Assembly (NCBI GenBank): GCA_902196205.1
Contig: CABIKM010000003.1
Location: forward strand, 1 to 64,000
Direction of reading: 5' to 3'
DNA from: Candidatus Methylomirabilis lanthanidiphila
Lineage (GTDB): Bacteria > Methylomirabilota > Methylomirabilia > Methylomirabilales > Methylomirabilaceae
Length of the DNA: 64,000 bases
Positions 7,976 to 18,300 of the stretch are shown here, in pieces. The notes beneath the pieces are model-generated. The model was given only the letters and a program-made list of their open reading frames with translations, was not told the origin of the DNA and ran no database searches. The position numbers and the translations under genes were made by a program. Numbering within the stretch: the first letter of the stretch is position 1; each line of letters starts with the position of its first letter.

Positions 7976-8428
7976 TTATCCATGGCCGTTGAGATAAATG
8001 CGCCACACATGCCAACCAATGAACATTAACGCACCAAGGATCAGGAACTGGAACTGCCAAATGGCGTGAGACTGTGCTTTGTTGATATTTGAATCGATCG
8101 CAGAGCGAACACCTTCTATTGCCGCCGCCAAAACCTGTGGATGGTCGGGCTGCTGCGGATGCGCCCCGCTCTGCAATTGCACAAGGCTGTAGTTTGCGAA
8201 GAGCGACGTTTGTACCCAAACCAAGTTCTTGCATCCACAGTAGAAGCTAAGACCCCAGCAGAGTGCTGCCACACCCACCAAGTAGAGGTCGGATGAAAGC
8301 TTCAGCCCTTCGGTCTTTTGAACCGCAAAGGCGATGGCAGAAGCACTAACCGCCAGCAGGAAGTATGTGTACTTGTCTTGGCCAACGCGATGCTGTCGCC
8401 ACAGTTCCTGAATGCTATCAGTCGACAT
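7976..8428 (-). CDS. Hypothetical membrane protein with about three TM segments
   Basis: A 150-aa protein. Hydrophobic segments are near 21-36 (YTYFLLAVSASAIAFAV), 49-66 (LYLVGVAALCWGLSFYCG) and 124-142 (FQFLILGALMFIGWHVW). A polar, probably cytoplasmic or periplasmic loop separates the last two. No motif points to a function. Base composition is slightly less GC-rich than the core genes, and it sits among decayed genes, so it is probably accessory DNA. Confidence 0.6.
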   Translation of the reverse strand: MSTDSIQELWRQHRVGQDKYTYFLLAVSASAIAFAVQKTEGLKLSSDLYLVGVAALCWGLSFYCGCKNLVWVQTSLFANYSLVQLQSGAHPQQPDHPQVLAAAIEGVRSAIDSNINKAQSHAIWQFQFLILGALMFIGWHVWRIYLNGHG

Positions 8429-8673
8429 TCTTGGTCCTTCTCAATGCATAAGTGAACCATTTAGGCAACCGCAAATCCTGACCGCCTATCTCCCGAAACT
8501 GTCCAGCCACCCAAAGCTGGCGTCGCCACAATATTCACCACTTAGCTGACCCCGTCAAAAACTTTGTAGCCGGCAAACACTGCCAGGCTTGGCGGCCTTG
8601 CATCTCCAACGGCTATGCCAAGTCTCCTCGGCGCCTTGAGGAGCTGCCAAGGCTCGTCGAATTTCACTACGAC

Positions 8674-8985
8674 CTATACTGTCAGTTCCACGACCACCCG
8701 ACAGTGGTCAGACGCCTTGGGCCCATTCAGGCCCACGCCAGGGAACCGAGGTCCCTTGTAGCGATCGGCCCGTTTCGGCATCCCCCGCCGTTCCCTTGCG
8801 GCCGCCCAGGTACAGGTCGCGGAACCGCTTCAGGGTATCGAGGTTCTCGACCTCCTGGAGGACCAGGACATCGGCCTTGGTGGCGAGGATCGCCTGGGCT
8901 GTGATCTGTTTACTGAGGTCATCGTAGATATCAAAGTGTCGCTGATCGGCTCGCCAGCCAAGGTGCCGATGCGGATCGTCGCCAT
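8674..8985 (-). pseudogene. Remnant of an endonuclease/exonuclease/phosphatase-family gene
   Basis: The ATG at 8985 has an excellent GAGGAGGTCC ribosome-binding site and begins MATIRIGTL. After a frameshift the frame reads HFDIYDDLSK, then ADVLVLQEVENLDTLKRF, which carries the metal-binding Glu (QEVEN) of this nuclease/phosphatase family. After another frame change the end reads GPKASDHCRVVVELTV, which holds the C-terminal SDH motif. About 100 aa remain of a family usually 250 aa or longer, so the middle is deleted. It cannot encode an active enzyme. Confidence 0.65.
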
Positions 8986-9291
8986 AAGGACCTCCTCTCG
9001 CGGCAGGAGCCGTTTATGATTGCGTTCCCATTGGGGTAACTTTAGGCTTGGCAGGGCGGGCCGTCAAGGAACTTCTGTTTGTCTGTAGGTAGCTTGTTTA
9101 GCGCAGTAGGATGTGTTGCTAACCGCGCGAGAAGGTTGTACTATCTGCCCTATCTTAAAACGACTGGTCGAACGGTCTGTCGCATTCGAGATTTCTAAGT
9201 TCAACCACCTCCCTTGGAGGCGAAGCCTGGATATGTTTCACGTCGGTAGCCGAGACGTAGATACCAGCGGCGTGGCCGAGAGCCGTCTCAC
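8986..9291. other. Intergenic stretch before the defence operon
   Basis: A 306-bp gap. No ORF with plausible composition, no clear -35/-10 pair, terminator or tRNA was found. It presumably holds the promoter of the helicase operon that starts at 9292. Confidence 0.5.
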
Positions 9292-12200
9292 ATGAAGCTC
9301 GTTCGCAACATAGGCTCAGAGCGGGTCATTGACCTGATCCGCCCTTGGCTCGCGCCGGGTCATCAGCTCGACATGGCGACCCCAGAGCTGTCGCTGTTTG
9401 CCTTCGGCGAGCTCTTCAAGGAGGCATTGACGCTGCGGCAGGTGCGCCTTCTCTTGCCCCCCGCTGGCACCGATCTGGCGGTATTCGGGACGAGCGCTGA
9501 TCGTCCTCTCCGCAATCGCCTCCGGTCCCGGTGGCTGGCCAAGCGCCTAGCTCAGTGGCTGCGAGACAAGGTCGACGTGCGCCGCGCCCTCGGGCCGGTG
9601 CCGCAAGGCATCTTCGTGCTGCGCGACGGAAACCCGACCCCGCAGAAGGTGATTCTCGGCTCGATCGGATTCAGCACCGAAGGGTTGGGCATCGCTCCGG
9701 GGAACCCGCTCAGCCTGATCCAAGCCTCGGAGACTGCGGAGGAAGCGGCCCTTCTCAGCCAGTGGTTCGATGCACAGTGGACCGGGCTCCCCGCGGATGT
9801 CGGCGCCAAGGCGGCCGTCATTGAGGCAGTCGAAGCCTTGGCCTCCCATCGCGAACCGCTTCTCGTCTACGCCCTTATCCTGTACCACCTGTTTCGTGAG
9901 CGGGGCGAGCAGCTCGACGAGGATCAGGTCGTCAAATCGGCAACCGGCATCCGAAATACGGTCGTGTGGAGGAAGCTCTTCAAGTTCCAACGCGACGGCG
10001 TCGTCGGCGCGATCGACAAGCTCAACCGCTTCGGCGGTTGCATCATCGCCGACAGCGTCGGCCTCGGGAAGACCTTTGAGGCGCTCGCGATCATCAAGTA
10101 CCACGAGCTGCGCAACGACCGTGTGCTGGTGCTGTGTCCCAAGCGCCTTCGCGATAACTGGACGCTCTACAAGGCGAACGACCGCCGCAACGTCCTCGCG
10201 CCCGACCGTTTCAACTACGATGTCCTGAACCACACCGACCTGTCGCGTGACGGCGGTTCGTCCGGCGACATCGACCTGGCGCACGTCAACTGGGGCAACT
10301 ACGATCTTGTCGTCATCGACGAGTCGCACAACTTCCGCAACAAGCGCACGCCCCAGAAGGGCGGCGAGACGCGCTACGACCGCCTGATGCGCAGGATCAT
10401 CCGCGAGGGCGTCAAGACCCGGGTGCTGATGCTCTCGGCCACGCCGGTGAACAACCGGATGGCGGATCTGCGCAACCAGATCGCCTTTGCGACGGAAGCC
10501 GACGACACCGCGCTCCTCGATCACGGCATCGCGAGCATCGACAGCACCACCCGCCTAGCGCAGAAGCAGTTCAACCGCTGGCTCGATCTCGAAGACTCGG
10601 AGCGTACGCCCTCGCGGCTGATCGAGATGCTGGGCTTCGATTACTTCACGCTCCTCGATCTGCTGACCATCGCGCGCTCACGCAAACACATCGAGAAGTA
10701 CTACGGCATCGCCGAGACAGGGCGCTTCCCCGACCGCCTGAAGCCGATCAACATCAAGGCCGACGTGGACCGGGCCGGCGAGTTCCGCTCGATCCGCGAC
10801 ATCAATCAGGAGATCCGGCGACTGAATCTCGCCGCCTACGCGCCGTTGCGCTACGTGCTGCCGCACAGGCAGGAGGCGTACGACAGGAAGTACAGCACCG
10901 AGGTCAAAGGCGGCATGGGATTCTTCCGTCAGGTGGACCGCGAGGAAAGCCTGATCCATCTGTTGCGCGTGAACGTGCTCAAACGCATGGAGAGCGCCGT
11001 GCCGTCCTTCGCCCTGACGGTTGCGCGCCAACTGCGGGACGTCGAGGCCACGCTGGCCCGCATCGAGGTGCAGGCCGAGGAGTTGGAGGAGATCGACATC
11101 GCCGATGTGGACATCGACGATCCCGCCTTCGAGAGCCTGCTCGTCGGCCGCAAGGTCAAAGTCCTGCTCCGGGATGTGGACCTCATCCGCTGGAAGCAGG
11201 ACCTGGTCGAGGACCGCAACCGCCTGGCCACCCTCCTTGCCGCCGCCAGCCAGGTGGACGCCGCGCGCGACGCGAAGCTCGCGTGGCTGCGGGAGGTCAT
11301 CGAGCGCAAGTGCAGGCAGCCGATTAACCCCGGCAACCGAAAGGTGATTGTCTTCACCGCGTTCGCCGACACCGCCCGCTACCTGTACGAGCAGCTCGCC
11401 CCCTGGGCCAAGCAGACGATTGCCCTCGAAACGGCGCTGGTGACGGGAACCGGGAGCAACCAGACCACCCTGCCGGGTCTACGCAAAGACCTCGCGTCGA
11501 TCCTGACCGCGTTTGCGCCCCGATCGAAGGAGCGCCCGGAGGAACTAGCCGGCGAGGGCGAACTGGACCTGCTCATCGCCACCGACTGCATCTCCGAGGG
11601 CCAGAACCTCCAGGACTGCGACTGGCTCATCAACTACGACATCCACTGGAATCCGGTGCGCATCATCCAGCGCTTCGGCCGGATCGATCGCATCGGCTCC
11701 CCCAACGAGCGCATTCAGCTCGTCAACTTCTGGCCCAACATAGAGCTGGAGGAGTACATTAATCTGGAGCAGCGCGTAAGCGGCCGCATGGTGCTGCTCG
11801 ATATTTCGGCCACGGGCGAGGAGAATCTGATCGAACAGCAGTCCGGCAACCAGATGAACGATCTGGAGTACCGGCGCAAGCAGCTCCTGAAGCTCCAGGA
11901 CGCCGTGATCGATCTGGAAGACCTCTCCACCGGCGTGTCCATCGCGGACCTCACGCTTACCGACTTCCGTATCGATCTCGCGCAGTACATGAAGGCCCGT
12001 CCGGGTCTCCTGGAGAGCCTGCCGCTCGGGACCTGCGCGGTGACGACCACCACCGAGGCGGAGGCGCCCCCGGGGATCCTCTTTTGCCTGCGCGCCGAGG
12101 GCGACGCCGTTGCGCGGACGGGCGAGACCGGCTATCCGCTGGCGCCGCACTACCTCGTGCACGTCAGCGACGATGGCGTCGTGCTGCTCCCCTACACCCA

Positions 12201-12489
12201 GGCCAAGCAGATCCTCGACCGGCTGAAGCGGCTGTGCCTCGGCCGCGACCTGCCCGATGCGGGCGCGTGTGCCCGCTTCGACAAGGCCACGAAAGAGGGT
12301 GAGGACATGCGCCGCGCACAAAGCCTGCTCGCCGCCGTCGTCGCCTCGGTGGTCGGCAAGAGTGAGGAGCGGGCCGTGGCGAGTCTGTTTACGCCCGGCG
12401 GCACCCATGCGCTGAAGGGCGAGTTCGCCGGGATCAACGACTTCGAGGTCGTAGCCTTTCTCGTCGTCCTGCCGGGAGAGGACGTATGA
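9292..12489 (+). CDS. SNF2/SF2-type helicase with N-terminal PLD-like domain, defence-associated
   Basis: A 1065-aa ATP-dependent DNA translocase/helicase. Residues about 1-190 look like a phospholipase-D-like fold with GSIGFSTEGLG, but the usual HxK of the nuclease motif is not visible, so nuclease activity is doubtful. Helicase motifs: Walker A GLGKT at 257-261, DESH at 343-346, LSATPVNN, and motif VI QRFGRIDR at 793-800. The last 200 aa are family-specific. The stop overlaps the next ATG (ATGA). It is first of four genes with DUF4391, Mod and Res, and probably acts on foreign DNA together with the type III enzyme. Confidence 0.82.
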   Translation: MKLVRNIGSERVIDLIRPWLAPGHQLDMATPELSLFAFGELFKEALTLRQVRLLLPPAGTDLAVFGTSADRPLRNRLRSRWLAKRLAQWLRDKVDVRRALGPVPQGIFVLRDGNPTPQKVILGSIGFSTEGLGIAPGNPLSLIQASETAEEAALLSQWFDAQWTGLPADVGAKAAVIEAVEALASHREPLLVYALILYHLFRERGEQLDEDQVVKSATGIRNTVVWRKLFKFQRDGVVGAIDKLNRFGGCIIADSVGLGKTFEALAIIKYHELRNDRVLVLCPKRLRDNWTLYKANDRRNVLAPDRFNYDVLNHTDLSRDGGSSGDIDLAHVNWGNYDLVVIDESHNFRNKRTPQKGGETRYDRLMRRIIREGVKTRVLMLSATPVNNRMADLRNQIAFATEADDTALLDHGIASIDSTTRLAQKQFNRWLDLEDSERTPSRLIEMLGFDYFTLLDLLTIARSRKHIEKYYGIAETGRFPDRLKPINIKADVDRAGEFRSIRDINQEIRRLNLAAYAPLRYVLPHRQEAYDRKYSTEVKGGMGFFRQVDREESLIHLLRVNVLKRMESAVPSFALTVARQLRDVEATLARIEVQAEELEEIDIADVDIDDPAFESLLVGRKVKVLLRDVDLIRWKQDLVEDRNRLATLLAAASQVDAARDAKLAWLREVIERKCRQPINPGNRKVIVFTAFADTARYLYEQLAPWAKQTIALETALVTGTGSNQTTLPGLRKDLASILTAFAPRSKERPEELAGEGELDLLIATDCISEGQNLQDCDWLINYDIHWNPVRIIQRFGRIDRIGSPNERIQLVNFWPNIELEEYINLEQRVSGRMVLLDISATGEENLIEQQSGNQMNDLEYRRKQLLKLQDAVIDLEDLSTGVSIADLTLTDFRIDLAQYMKARPGLLESLPLGTCAVTTTTEAEAPPGILFCLRAEGDAVARTGETGYPLAPHYLVHVSDDGVVLLPYTQAKQILDRLKRLCLGRDLPDAGACARFDKATKEGEDMRRAQSLLAAVVASVVGKSEERAVASLFTPGGTHALKGEFAGINDFEVVAFLVVLPGEDV

Positions 12490-13256
12490 ACACGGACGAG
12501 ATCCTCGCAGCCCTCGATCTGCCGGCGAGCAGCCGCGTAGACCGTCGCGTCCCGAAGACGCTGCTAATCGCGAACGGCGCGCCCACGGCCGCGGACAAGC
12601 GGACCATCAACGACGGGGTCGAGGAGCTGCTCTGGGTGGCGGCCCTCAAGCCATCGACGGTCGCCGTACCCGAGTTTCGCGACAACGCGCGCGAATATCT
12701 GGAGATCGCCGTGCTGCGCCTCACATTGCGCCCTGACGCCAAGGCAGGTCGGCTCGTGGAGCTGGTGCATCGGGCCGTGCCTTATCCTGTGCTGCTGGTG
12801 GCGGACAATGGGAGGGCGCACGGCGGTGCGCCCCTACTGGCGATGGCCCACAAACGGTGGTCACAGGGCGAGGCGGGTAAGATGGTGCTGGAGGGCGATG
12901 TCGTGACCGTCGAATGGGACGACGTCAGCGACGGTCCGCACGGAGCCGCCTTTCGCGACGCGCTCACCCTCGGCCGCCAGTCTCGGGCCTCGCTCTATGC
13001 GCTGTATCAAGGCTGGATGGATACAGTGCTCGCCCTCGAAGTCGCACGACGCACGGGGGTCTTCGAGCTGCCGGGCTCGACCGAGCGCTCCGCCGCTCGC
13101 CGCGCCGCCTTACAGGAATGCGCGCGGTGCGAGGCCGAGAGCGCCCGCCTGCGCGCCGCCGCCGCCAAGGAGAAGCAGATCCCCAGGCAGGTGGAACTGA
13201 ACCTGACACTCAAGCGCGTCGAGGCCGCCCGCGCCGCCGCGCTCGCCAGACTGTGA
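12486..13256 (+). CDS. DUF4391 domain protein
   Basis: A 256-aa protein beginning MNTDEILAALDLPASSRVDR, the usual N-terminus of DUF4391. Residues 70-150 are a mixed alpha/beta core containing VAVPEFRDNAREYLEIAVL and PYPVLLVADN. The C-terminus is an Arg/Ala/Glu-rich probable coiled coil. No enzymatic motif is recognised. The family is repeatedly found between a helicase and type III restriction-modification genes, as here, so it is probably an accessory defence component. It is coupled to the helicase gene by a 4-bp overlap and lies 15 bp before mod. Confidence 0.75.
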   Translation: MNTDEILAALDLPASSRVDRRVPKTLLIANGAPTAADKRTINDGVEELLWVAALKPSTVAVPEFRDNAREYLEIAVLRLTLRPDAKAGRLVELVHRAVPYPVLLVADNGRAHGGAPLLAMAHKRWSQGEAGKMVLEGDVVTVEWDDVSDGPHGAAFRDALTLGRQSRASLYALYQGWMDTVLALEVARRTGVFELPGSTERSAARRAALQECARCEAESARLRAAAAKEKQIPRQVELNLTLKRVEAARAAALARL

Positions 13257-13271
13257 AAGGATGGACACGCG

Positions 13272-15329
13272 ATGAAGAAGCTGACCGCTGACGATCCCGA
13301 GAGCCGCTCCCCTGATATTGTTGCGGAGAACGTCGCGCAGTTGAAGGCCCTGTTTCCCGAACTCGTGACCGAAGGCCCGAACGGCGTGTCTGTGAACGTG
13401 GACGTGCTCAAGCAACTGGTGGGCGATAAGACCGTGACCGACGCCGACGAGAAGTACGGCCTCAACTGGCACGGCAAGCGCCGCGCGCGCCAGCTCGCGC
13501 TCACGCCGTCCACCGGCACGCTGCGCCCCGGCCCGGAGGAGAGCGTGGATTGGAACACCACGCAGAACCTGATGATCGAGGGCGACAACCTGGAGGTGCT
13601 CAAGCTGCTGCAGAAGAGCTATGCCGGGAAGGTGAAGCTTATCTACATCGACCAGCCATACAACACCGGCAAGGACTTCGTCTATCCCGACGACTATCGC
13701 GACAACATCAAAAACTACCTGGAGCTGACCGGGCAGGTGGACGGCGGGCGCAAGATCACCAGCAACACCGAGTCCAGCGGCCGGTTTCACACCAACTGGC
13801 TGAACATGATGTATCCGCGGTTGAGGCTGGCCAGGAATCTGTTGAAGCCAGATGGGGCCATTTTCGTCAGTATCGCCGACCAGGAGATACAGAACCTTCG
13901 GATCGTCATGAATGAACTGTTCGGTGAGGAGAACTTTGTCGCAACGGTGATCTGGCAGAAGGTGTTCTCGCCAAAGAACTCCGCGCGGCACTTCTCGGAA
14001 GACCACGACTACATCGTCGTGTATGCCCGAAGTGCGGAGGCATGGGCGCCAAGGCTGCTGCCGCGCACCGATGAGATGGAAGCCCGTTACTCGAATCCCG
14101 ATAACGACTCGCGCGGTCCGTGGACATCCGGAGATCTTTCTGCGCGCAATTACTACGGAGAGGGCACCTATCCTGTGACGTGCCCTTCGGGTCGCGTGAT
14201 CGACGGACCACCTTCTGGACGCTATTGGGTGATTGCCAAAGGCAAGTTCGACGAGTTGGACCGCGATGGCCGTATCTGGTGGGGTGCGGACGGCAACAAC
14301 ATGCCGCGGTTGAAGCGCTTCCTTTCCGAAGTAAAGGCGGGTCGCGTCCCCCAAACCCTTTGGACCTACGACGAGGTCGGTCACACCCAGGAGGCCAAGA
14401 AGGAGCTGCTGGCCAGGGTGGAGTTTCCGAACTCCGACGTCGTCTTCGACACACCCAAGCCCACGCGGCTCATCCGGCGCATCCTGCAGCTTGGCACTGC
14501 GCCGGAGGGGGACGACATTGTCCTCGACTTCTTCGCGGGTACCGGTACGACCATGGACGCCACCTTTGCCCAAAACGCCGAGGACGGGGGCAAACGCCGT
14601 TGCATCCTCGTGCAACTGCCCGAGCCCCTGCCCGGTGGGGAGGCCGCCGGGCTCTCAACCATCGCAGACATCACCAAGGAACGCCTGCGCCGCGCGGGGA
14701 AGAAGATTCGGGAGGAGATAGGAGGGAGAAGTCAGGAGACAGAAGTCAGGAGGAAGGAGTTAGAAGGGAAGAAGGGAAAGGCGAAGCAGGCGCAGGGCTC
14801 GTTGTTGGCCGAGGCGCCTGTCGATCCCCTTCTGGCTCCTGACTCCTCACTCCTTACTTCTGACCCCTCCCCCGACCTCGGCTTTCGCGTCTTCAAGCTC
14901 GACTCCAGCAACATCCGCGCGTGGGAGCCGGACCGCGGCAACCTCGATCAGTCGCTCCTCGACGCCGTCGAACACCTCAAGACCGACCGCACCGAGGCGG
15001 ACATCCTATACGAGCTCCTGCTCAAGCTCGGGCTCGATCTGTGTGTGCCCATAGAGAAGAAAGAAGTCAGGAGCGAGGAGTTGGAAGGGAGTAGTCATAC
15101 GGTTCATGCGATTGGGGCTGGGGCGTTGATGGCCTGCCTATCGGAACGGATTCCGCAGGCGGATGTGGAAAGGTTGGGGCTGGCAATCGTCGAATGGCAC
15201 ACGGCCCTCGCCCCGGCCGGCGACACGACCTGTGTTTTCCGCGACAGCGCCTTTGCCGACGATGTGGCCAAGACCAACTTGGCCGCAATCCTCGAGCAGC
15301 ACGGCATCGCGAAGGTGAGGAGCATATGA
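13272..15329 (+). CDS. mod: Type III restriction-modification methyltransferase (Mod) with altered DPPY motif
   Basis: A 685-aa beta-class N6-adenine methyltransferase. In the catalytic motif at 127-130 the sequence is DQPY (codons GAC CAG CCA TAC) where DPPY is expected; the surrounding KLIYI-NTGKDFVYPDDY context is normal. The AdoMet motif DFFAGTGTT at 419-427 is intact. Two short stretches, about residues 486-532 and 595-610, are encoded by repeat DNA and look inserted. Mod would supply specificity and methylation for the type III complex; whether the Q128 variant still methylates cannot be told from sequence. The res gene starts 1 bp after the stop. Confidence 0.85.
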   Translation: MKKLTADDPESRSPDIVAENVAQLKALFPELVTEGPNGVSVNVDVLKQLVGDKTVTDADEKYGLNWHGKRRARQLALTPSTGTLRPGPEESVDWNTTQNLMIEGDNLEVLKLLQKSYAGKVKLIYIDQPYNTGKDFVYPDDYRDNIKNYLELTGQVDGGRKITSNTESSGRFHTNWLNMMYPRLRLARNLLKPDGAIFVSIADQEIQNLRIVMNELFGEENFVATVIWQKVFSPKNSARHFSEDHDYIVVYARSAEAWAPRLLPRTDEMEARYSNPDNDSRGPWTSGDLSARNYYGEGTYPVTCPSGRVIDGPPSGRYWVIAKGKFDELDRDGRIWWGADGNNMPRLKRFLSEVKAGRVPQTLWTYDEVGHTQEAKKELLARVEFPNSDVVFDTPKPTRLIRRILQLGTAPEGDDIVLDFFAGTGTTMDATFAQNAEDGGKRRCILVQLPEPLPGGEAAGLSTIADITKERLRRAGKKIREEIGGRSQETEVRRKELEGKKGKAKQAQGSLLAEAPVDPLLAPDSSLLTSDPSPDLGFRVFKLDSSNIRAWEPDRGNLDQSLLDAVEHLKTDRTEADILYELLLKLGLDLCVPIEKKEVRSEELEGSSHTVHAIGAGALMACLSERIPQADVERLGLAIVEWHTALAPAGDTTCVFRDSAFADDVAKTNLAAILEQHGIAKVRSI
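14727..14867. repeat. Repeat inserted in the mod coding sequence
   Basis: Units of the type AGAAGTCAGGAG occur twice at 14727-14753, and their inverted form (CTCCTGACTCCTC, then CTTCTGACC) occurs at 14835-14864. The segment stays in frame and encodes a low-complexity stretch rich in E, K, S and L. A related unit, AAGAAGTCAGGAGCGAGG, recurs at 15060-15077 in the same gene. It looks like a mobile or expanding intergenic repeat that landed in a gene without breaking the frame. Confidence 0.65.
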
Positions 15330-15330
15330 A

Positions 15331-18300
15331 GTGAAACTCCACTTCGAGCCGAACCTCGACTACCAGTTGCAGGCCATCGCGGCGGTGTGCGACCTGTTCC
15401 GTGGTCAGGAGGTCTGCCGCACCGATTTCACGGTGACGATGAAGGCGCCACCGGGCGCTGCCGACGATCGGTTCCCTGGCACTGTGCCGCAGCAACTGAC
15501 GCTGGGCGTGGTGGAATCCGATCTCGGTGTCGGCAACCGGCTGACCCTGCTGGACGACGAGCTGCTAAAGAACCTGGCCGACATCCAGCTCAAGAACGGC
15601 CTGCCGCCGTCCGTGGCGCTCGCCTCGGGCGATTTTACGGTGGAGATGGAGACCGGCACAGGTAAGACGTACGTCTACCTGCGCACGATCTTTGAGCTGA
15701 ACAGGCGCTACGGCTTCACCAAGTTCGTCATCGTCGTGCCGTCGGTCGCGATTAAGGAGGGCGTCTACAAGACGCTTCAGATCACCGAGGAGCACTTCAA
15801 GGGGCTCTATGCTGGGGCGCCCTTCGACTACTTTGCCTACGACTCCGGCAAACTCGGCCAGGTACGCAACTTCGCCACCAGTCCTCAGATCCAGATCATG
15901 GTGGTGACGGTCGGCGCCATCAACAAGAAGGACGTCAATAACCTTTACAAGGACAGCGAGAAGACCGGCGGCGAGAAGCCGATCGACCTTATCAGGGCGA
16001 CGCGGCCCATCGTGATCGTAGACGAGCCGCAGAGCGTGGATGGCGGGTTGCAAGGGCGCGGCAAGGAGGCGCTCGACGCGATGAACCCGCTCTGCACCCT
16101 GCGCTACTCGGCGACGCACGCGGACAAGCATCACATGGTCTACCGCCTCGACGCCGTGGACGCCTACGAAAGGCGGCTGGTCAAACAGATCGAGGTCGCC
16201 TCGGCGACGGTGGAGGACGCCCACAACAAGCCGTACGTCCGGCTGCTTTCGGTGAATAACAGGCGCGGCGTCATCTCGGCCCGGGTCGAGCTCGACATGC
16301 AGACCGCGAGCGGCGTCCGGCGACAGGAGGTGACGGTCCAGGACGGCGATCACCTGGAGCTGACCACCGGGCGCGCCGTCTACGCCGACTGCCGTGTCGG
16401 CGAGATCCGCGTCGGGAGGGGCAATGAATTCATGGAACTGCGCGTTCCCGGCAGCGAGCAGTTCCTCAAGCCCGGCCAGGCGTGGGGCGACGTGGACGCG
16501 CTCGCCGTCCAGCGCGAGATGATCCGCCGCACCATCAAGGAGCACCTCGACAAGGAGAAGCGCCTGCGCCCGCAGGGCATTAAGGTGCTCTCGCTCTTCT
16601 TCATCGACGCGGTGGAGCGGTACCGGAAGTACGACGCAGAGGGCAACCCCGAGAAGGGCGACTACGCCCTGATCTTCGAGGAGGAGTATCGTCGATTCGC
16701 CCGGCACCCGGACTACCGGACGCTCTTTCAGGAAGTGGACCTCTCGCGCGCCGCCGAGGAGGTCCACGGCGGGTACTTCTCCATCGACAGAAAGAAGATA
16801 GAGGGCAGGACGGTTGCCATGTTCAAGGACACCCGCGGCGACACCCAGGCCGACGACGATACCTACAACCTGATCATGCGAGACAAGGAGACGCTGCTCT
16901 CGCTGGAGACGCCGCTCAAGTTCATCTTCTCCCACTCCGCGCTCCGCGAGGGCTGGGACAACCCCAACGTCTTCCAGATCTGCACGCTGCGTGACATCCG
17001 GACCGAACGCGAGCGACGCCAGACCATCGGCCGGGGTCTGCGCCTGTGCGTCAACCAGAACGGCGAGCGCCTGCGCGGCTTCGAGGTCAACACGCTCACG
17101 GTGATCGCCACCGAGCGCTACGAGCAGTTCGCGGAGAACCTGCAGAAGGAGATCGAAGCCGATACCGGCATCCGCTTCGGCATCGTAGAGACGCACCAGT
17201 TCGCCGCCGTCACCGTGACCGACGCCGGCGGCCGGGCGACGCCGCTCGGCTTCGAGCAGTCGAAGATGTTGTGGGAACACCTCAAGACCCAGGGACACAT
17301 CGACGCTAAGGGGAAGGTGCAGGAGTCGCTGCGGCAGGCGCTGAAGGAGGGAACCCTTGCCGTGCCGGAGCCCTTCACGGCTCAACTCGGCCAGATCCGC
17401 GAGATCCTCCTGAAGCTCGCTGGCCGGTTCGAGATCAAGAACGCCGACGAGCGCAGGCCGGTGTCGCTGCGCAAGGAGGTGTACTTGAGCCCGGAGTTCA
17501 AGGAACTGTGGGACCGCATCAAGCACAAGACCACCTACCGGGTGCAGTTCGACAATGAGAAGCTTGTGGAGCGATGTATTCGAGCGCTCCAGGATGCGCC
17601 GCCCATCGCCAAGACCCGCCTGCAGTGGCGCAAGGCCGATATCGCCATCGGCAAGGCGGGGGTCGAGGCGAAGGAGCGGGAGGGCGCCGCGACCGTCGTA
17701 CTCGACGAGCGCGACATCGAGCTGCCCGATCTGCTCACCGATCTGCAGGACCGCACGCAGCTCACCCGCCGCACGATCCGGCGCATCGTGACCGGCAGCC
17801 GGCGGCTCGACGACTTCACACGCAACCCGCAGGCCTTCATCGAGCTGGCGGGCGAAGCGATCAACCGATGCAAGCGCCTGGCCGTCGTGGACGGCATCAG
17901 GTACCGGCGACTCGGCGACGAGCACTACTACGCACAGGAGCTGTTCGAGCAGAAGGAGCTGATCGGATACCTCAAGAACATGCTTGCCGAAACTAGGAAG
18001 TCGGTATACGAGCAAGTGGTCTACGACTCCGACACCGAGGCCACGTTCGCCGACGACCTCGAGAAGAACCAGGCCATCAAGATGTACGCCAAACTCCCGG
18101 GCTGGTTCACGGTGCCGACGCCGCTCGGCGGCTACAACCCCGACTGGGCTGTGCTGGTCGAGCAAGACGACGGTGAGCGGCTCTACTTCGTGGTGGAGAC
18201 CAAGGCCGGCCTCTTCGCGGATGATCTGCGCGATAAAGAGGGCGCCAAGATCGCATGCAGCAAGGCGCACTTTAAGGCGCTTGAAGTGCGAGAGGCGTCA

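Noticed and set aside
7889-7978. Possible attC site on the minus strand after the membrane-protein stop (TAACAAGC ... GCGTTAAGC).
   Set aside because: The outer TAAC/GTTA fit, but the outer flanks and the inner L boxes are not complementary. Only a degenerate fossil could be claimed.
9080-9140. A tRNA-like stretch (TAGCGCAGTAGGATG).
   Set aside because: No acceptor or T-arm could be paired. No tRNA was supported anywhere in the window.
15565-18270. A 901-codon open frame on the minus strand opposite res.
   Set aside because: It is the antisense shadow of a GC-rich gene; the plus-strand frame has all type III Res motifs, while the antisense product has no recognisable domain.
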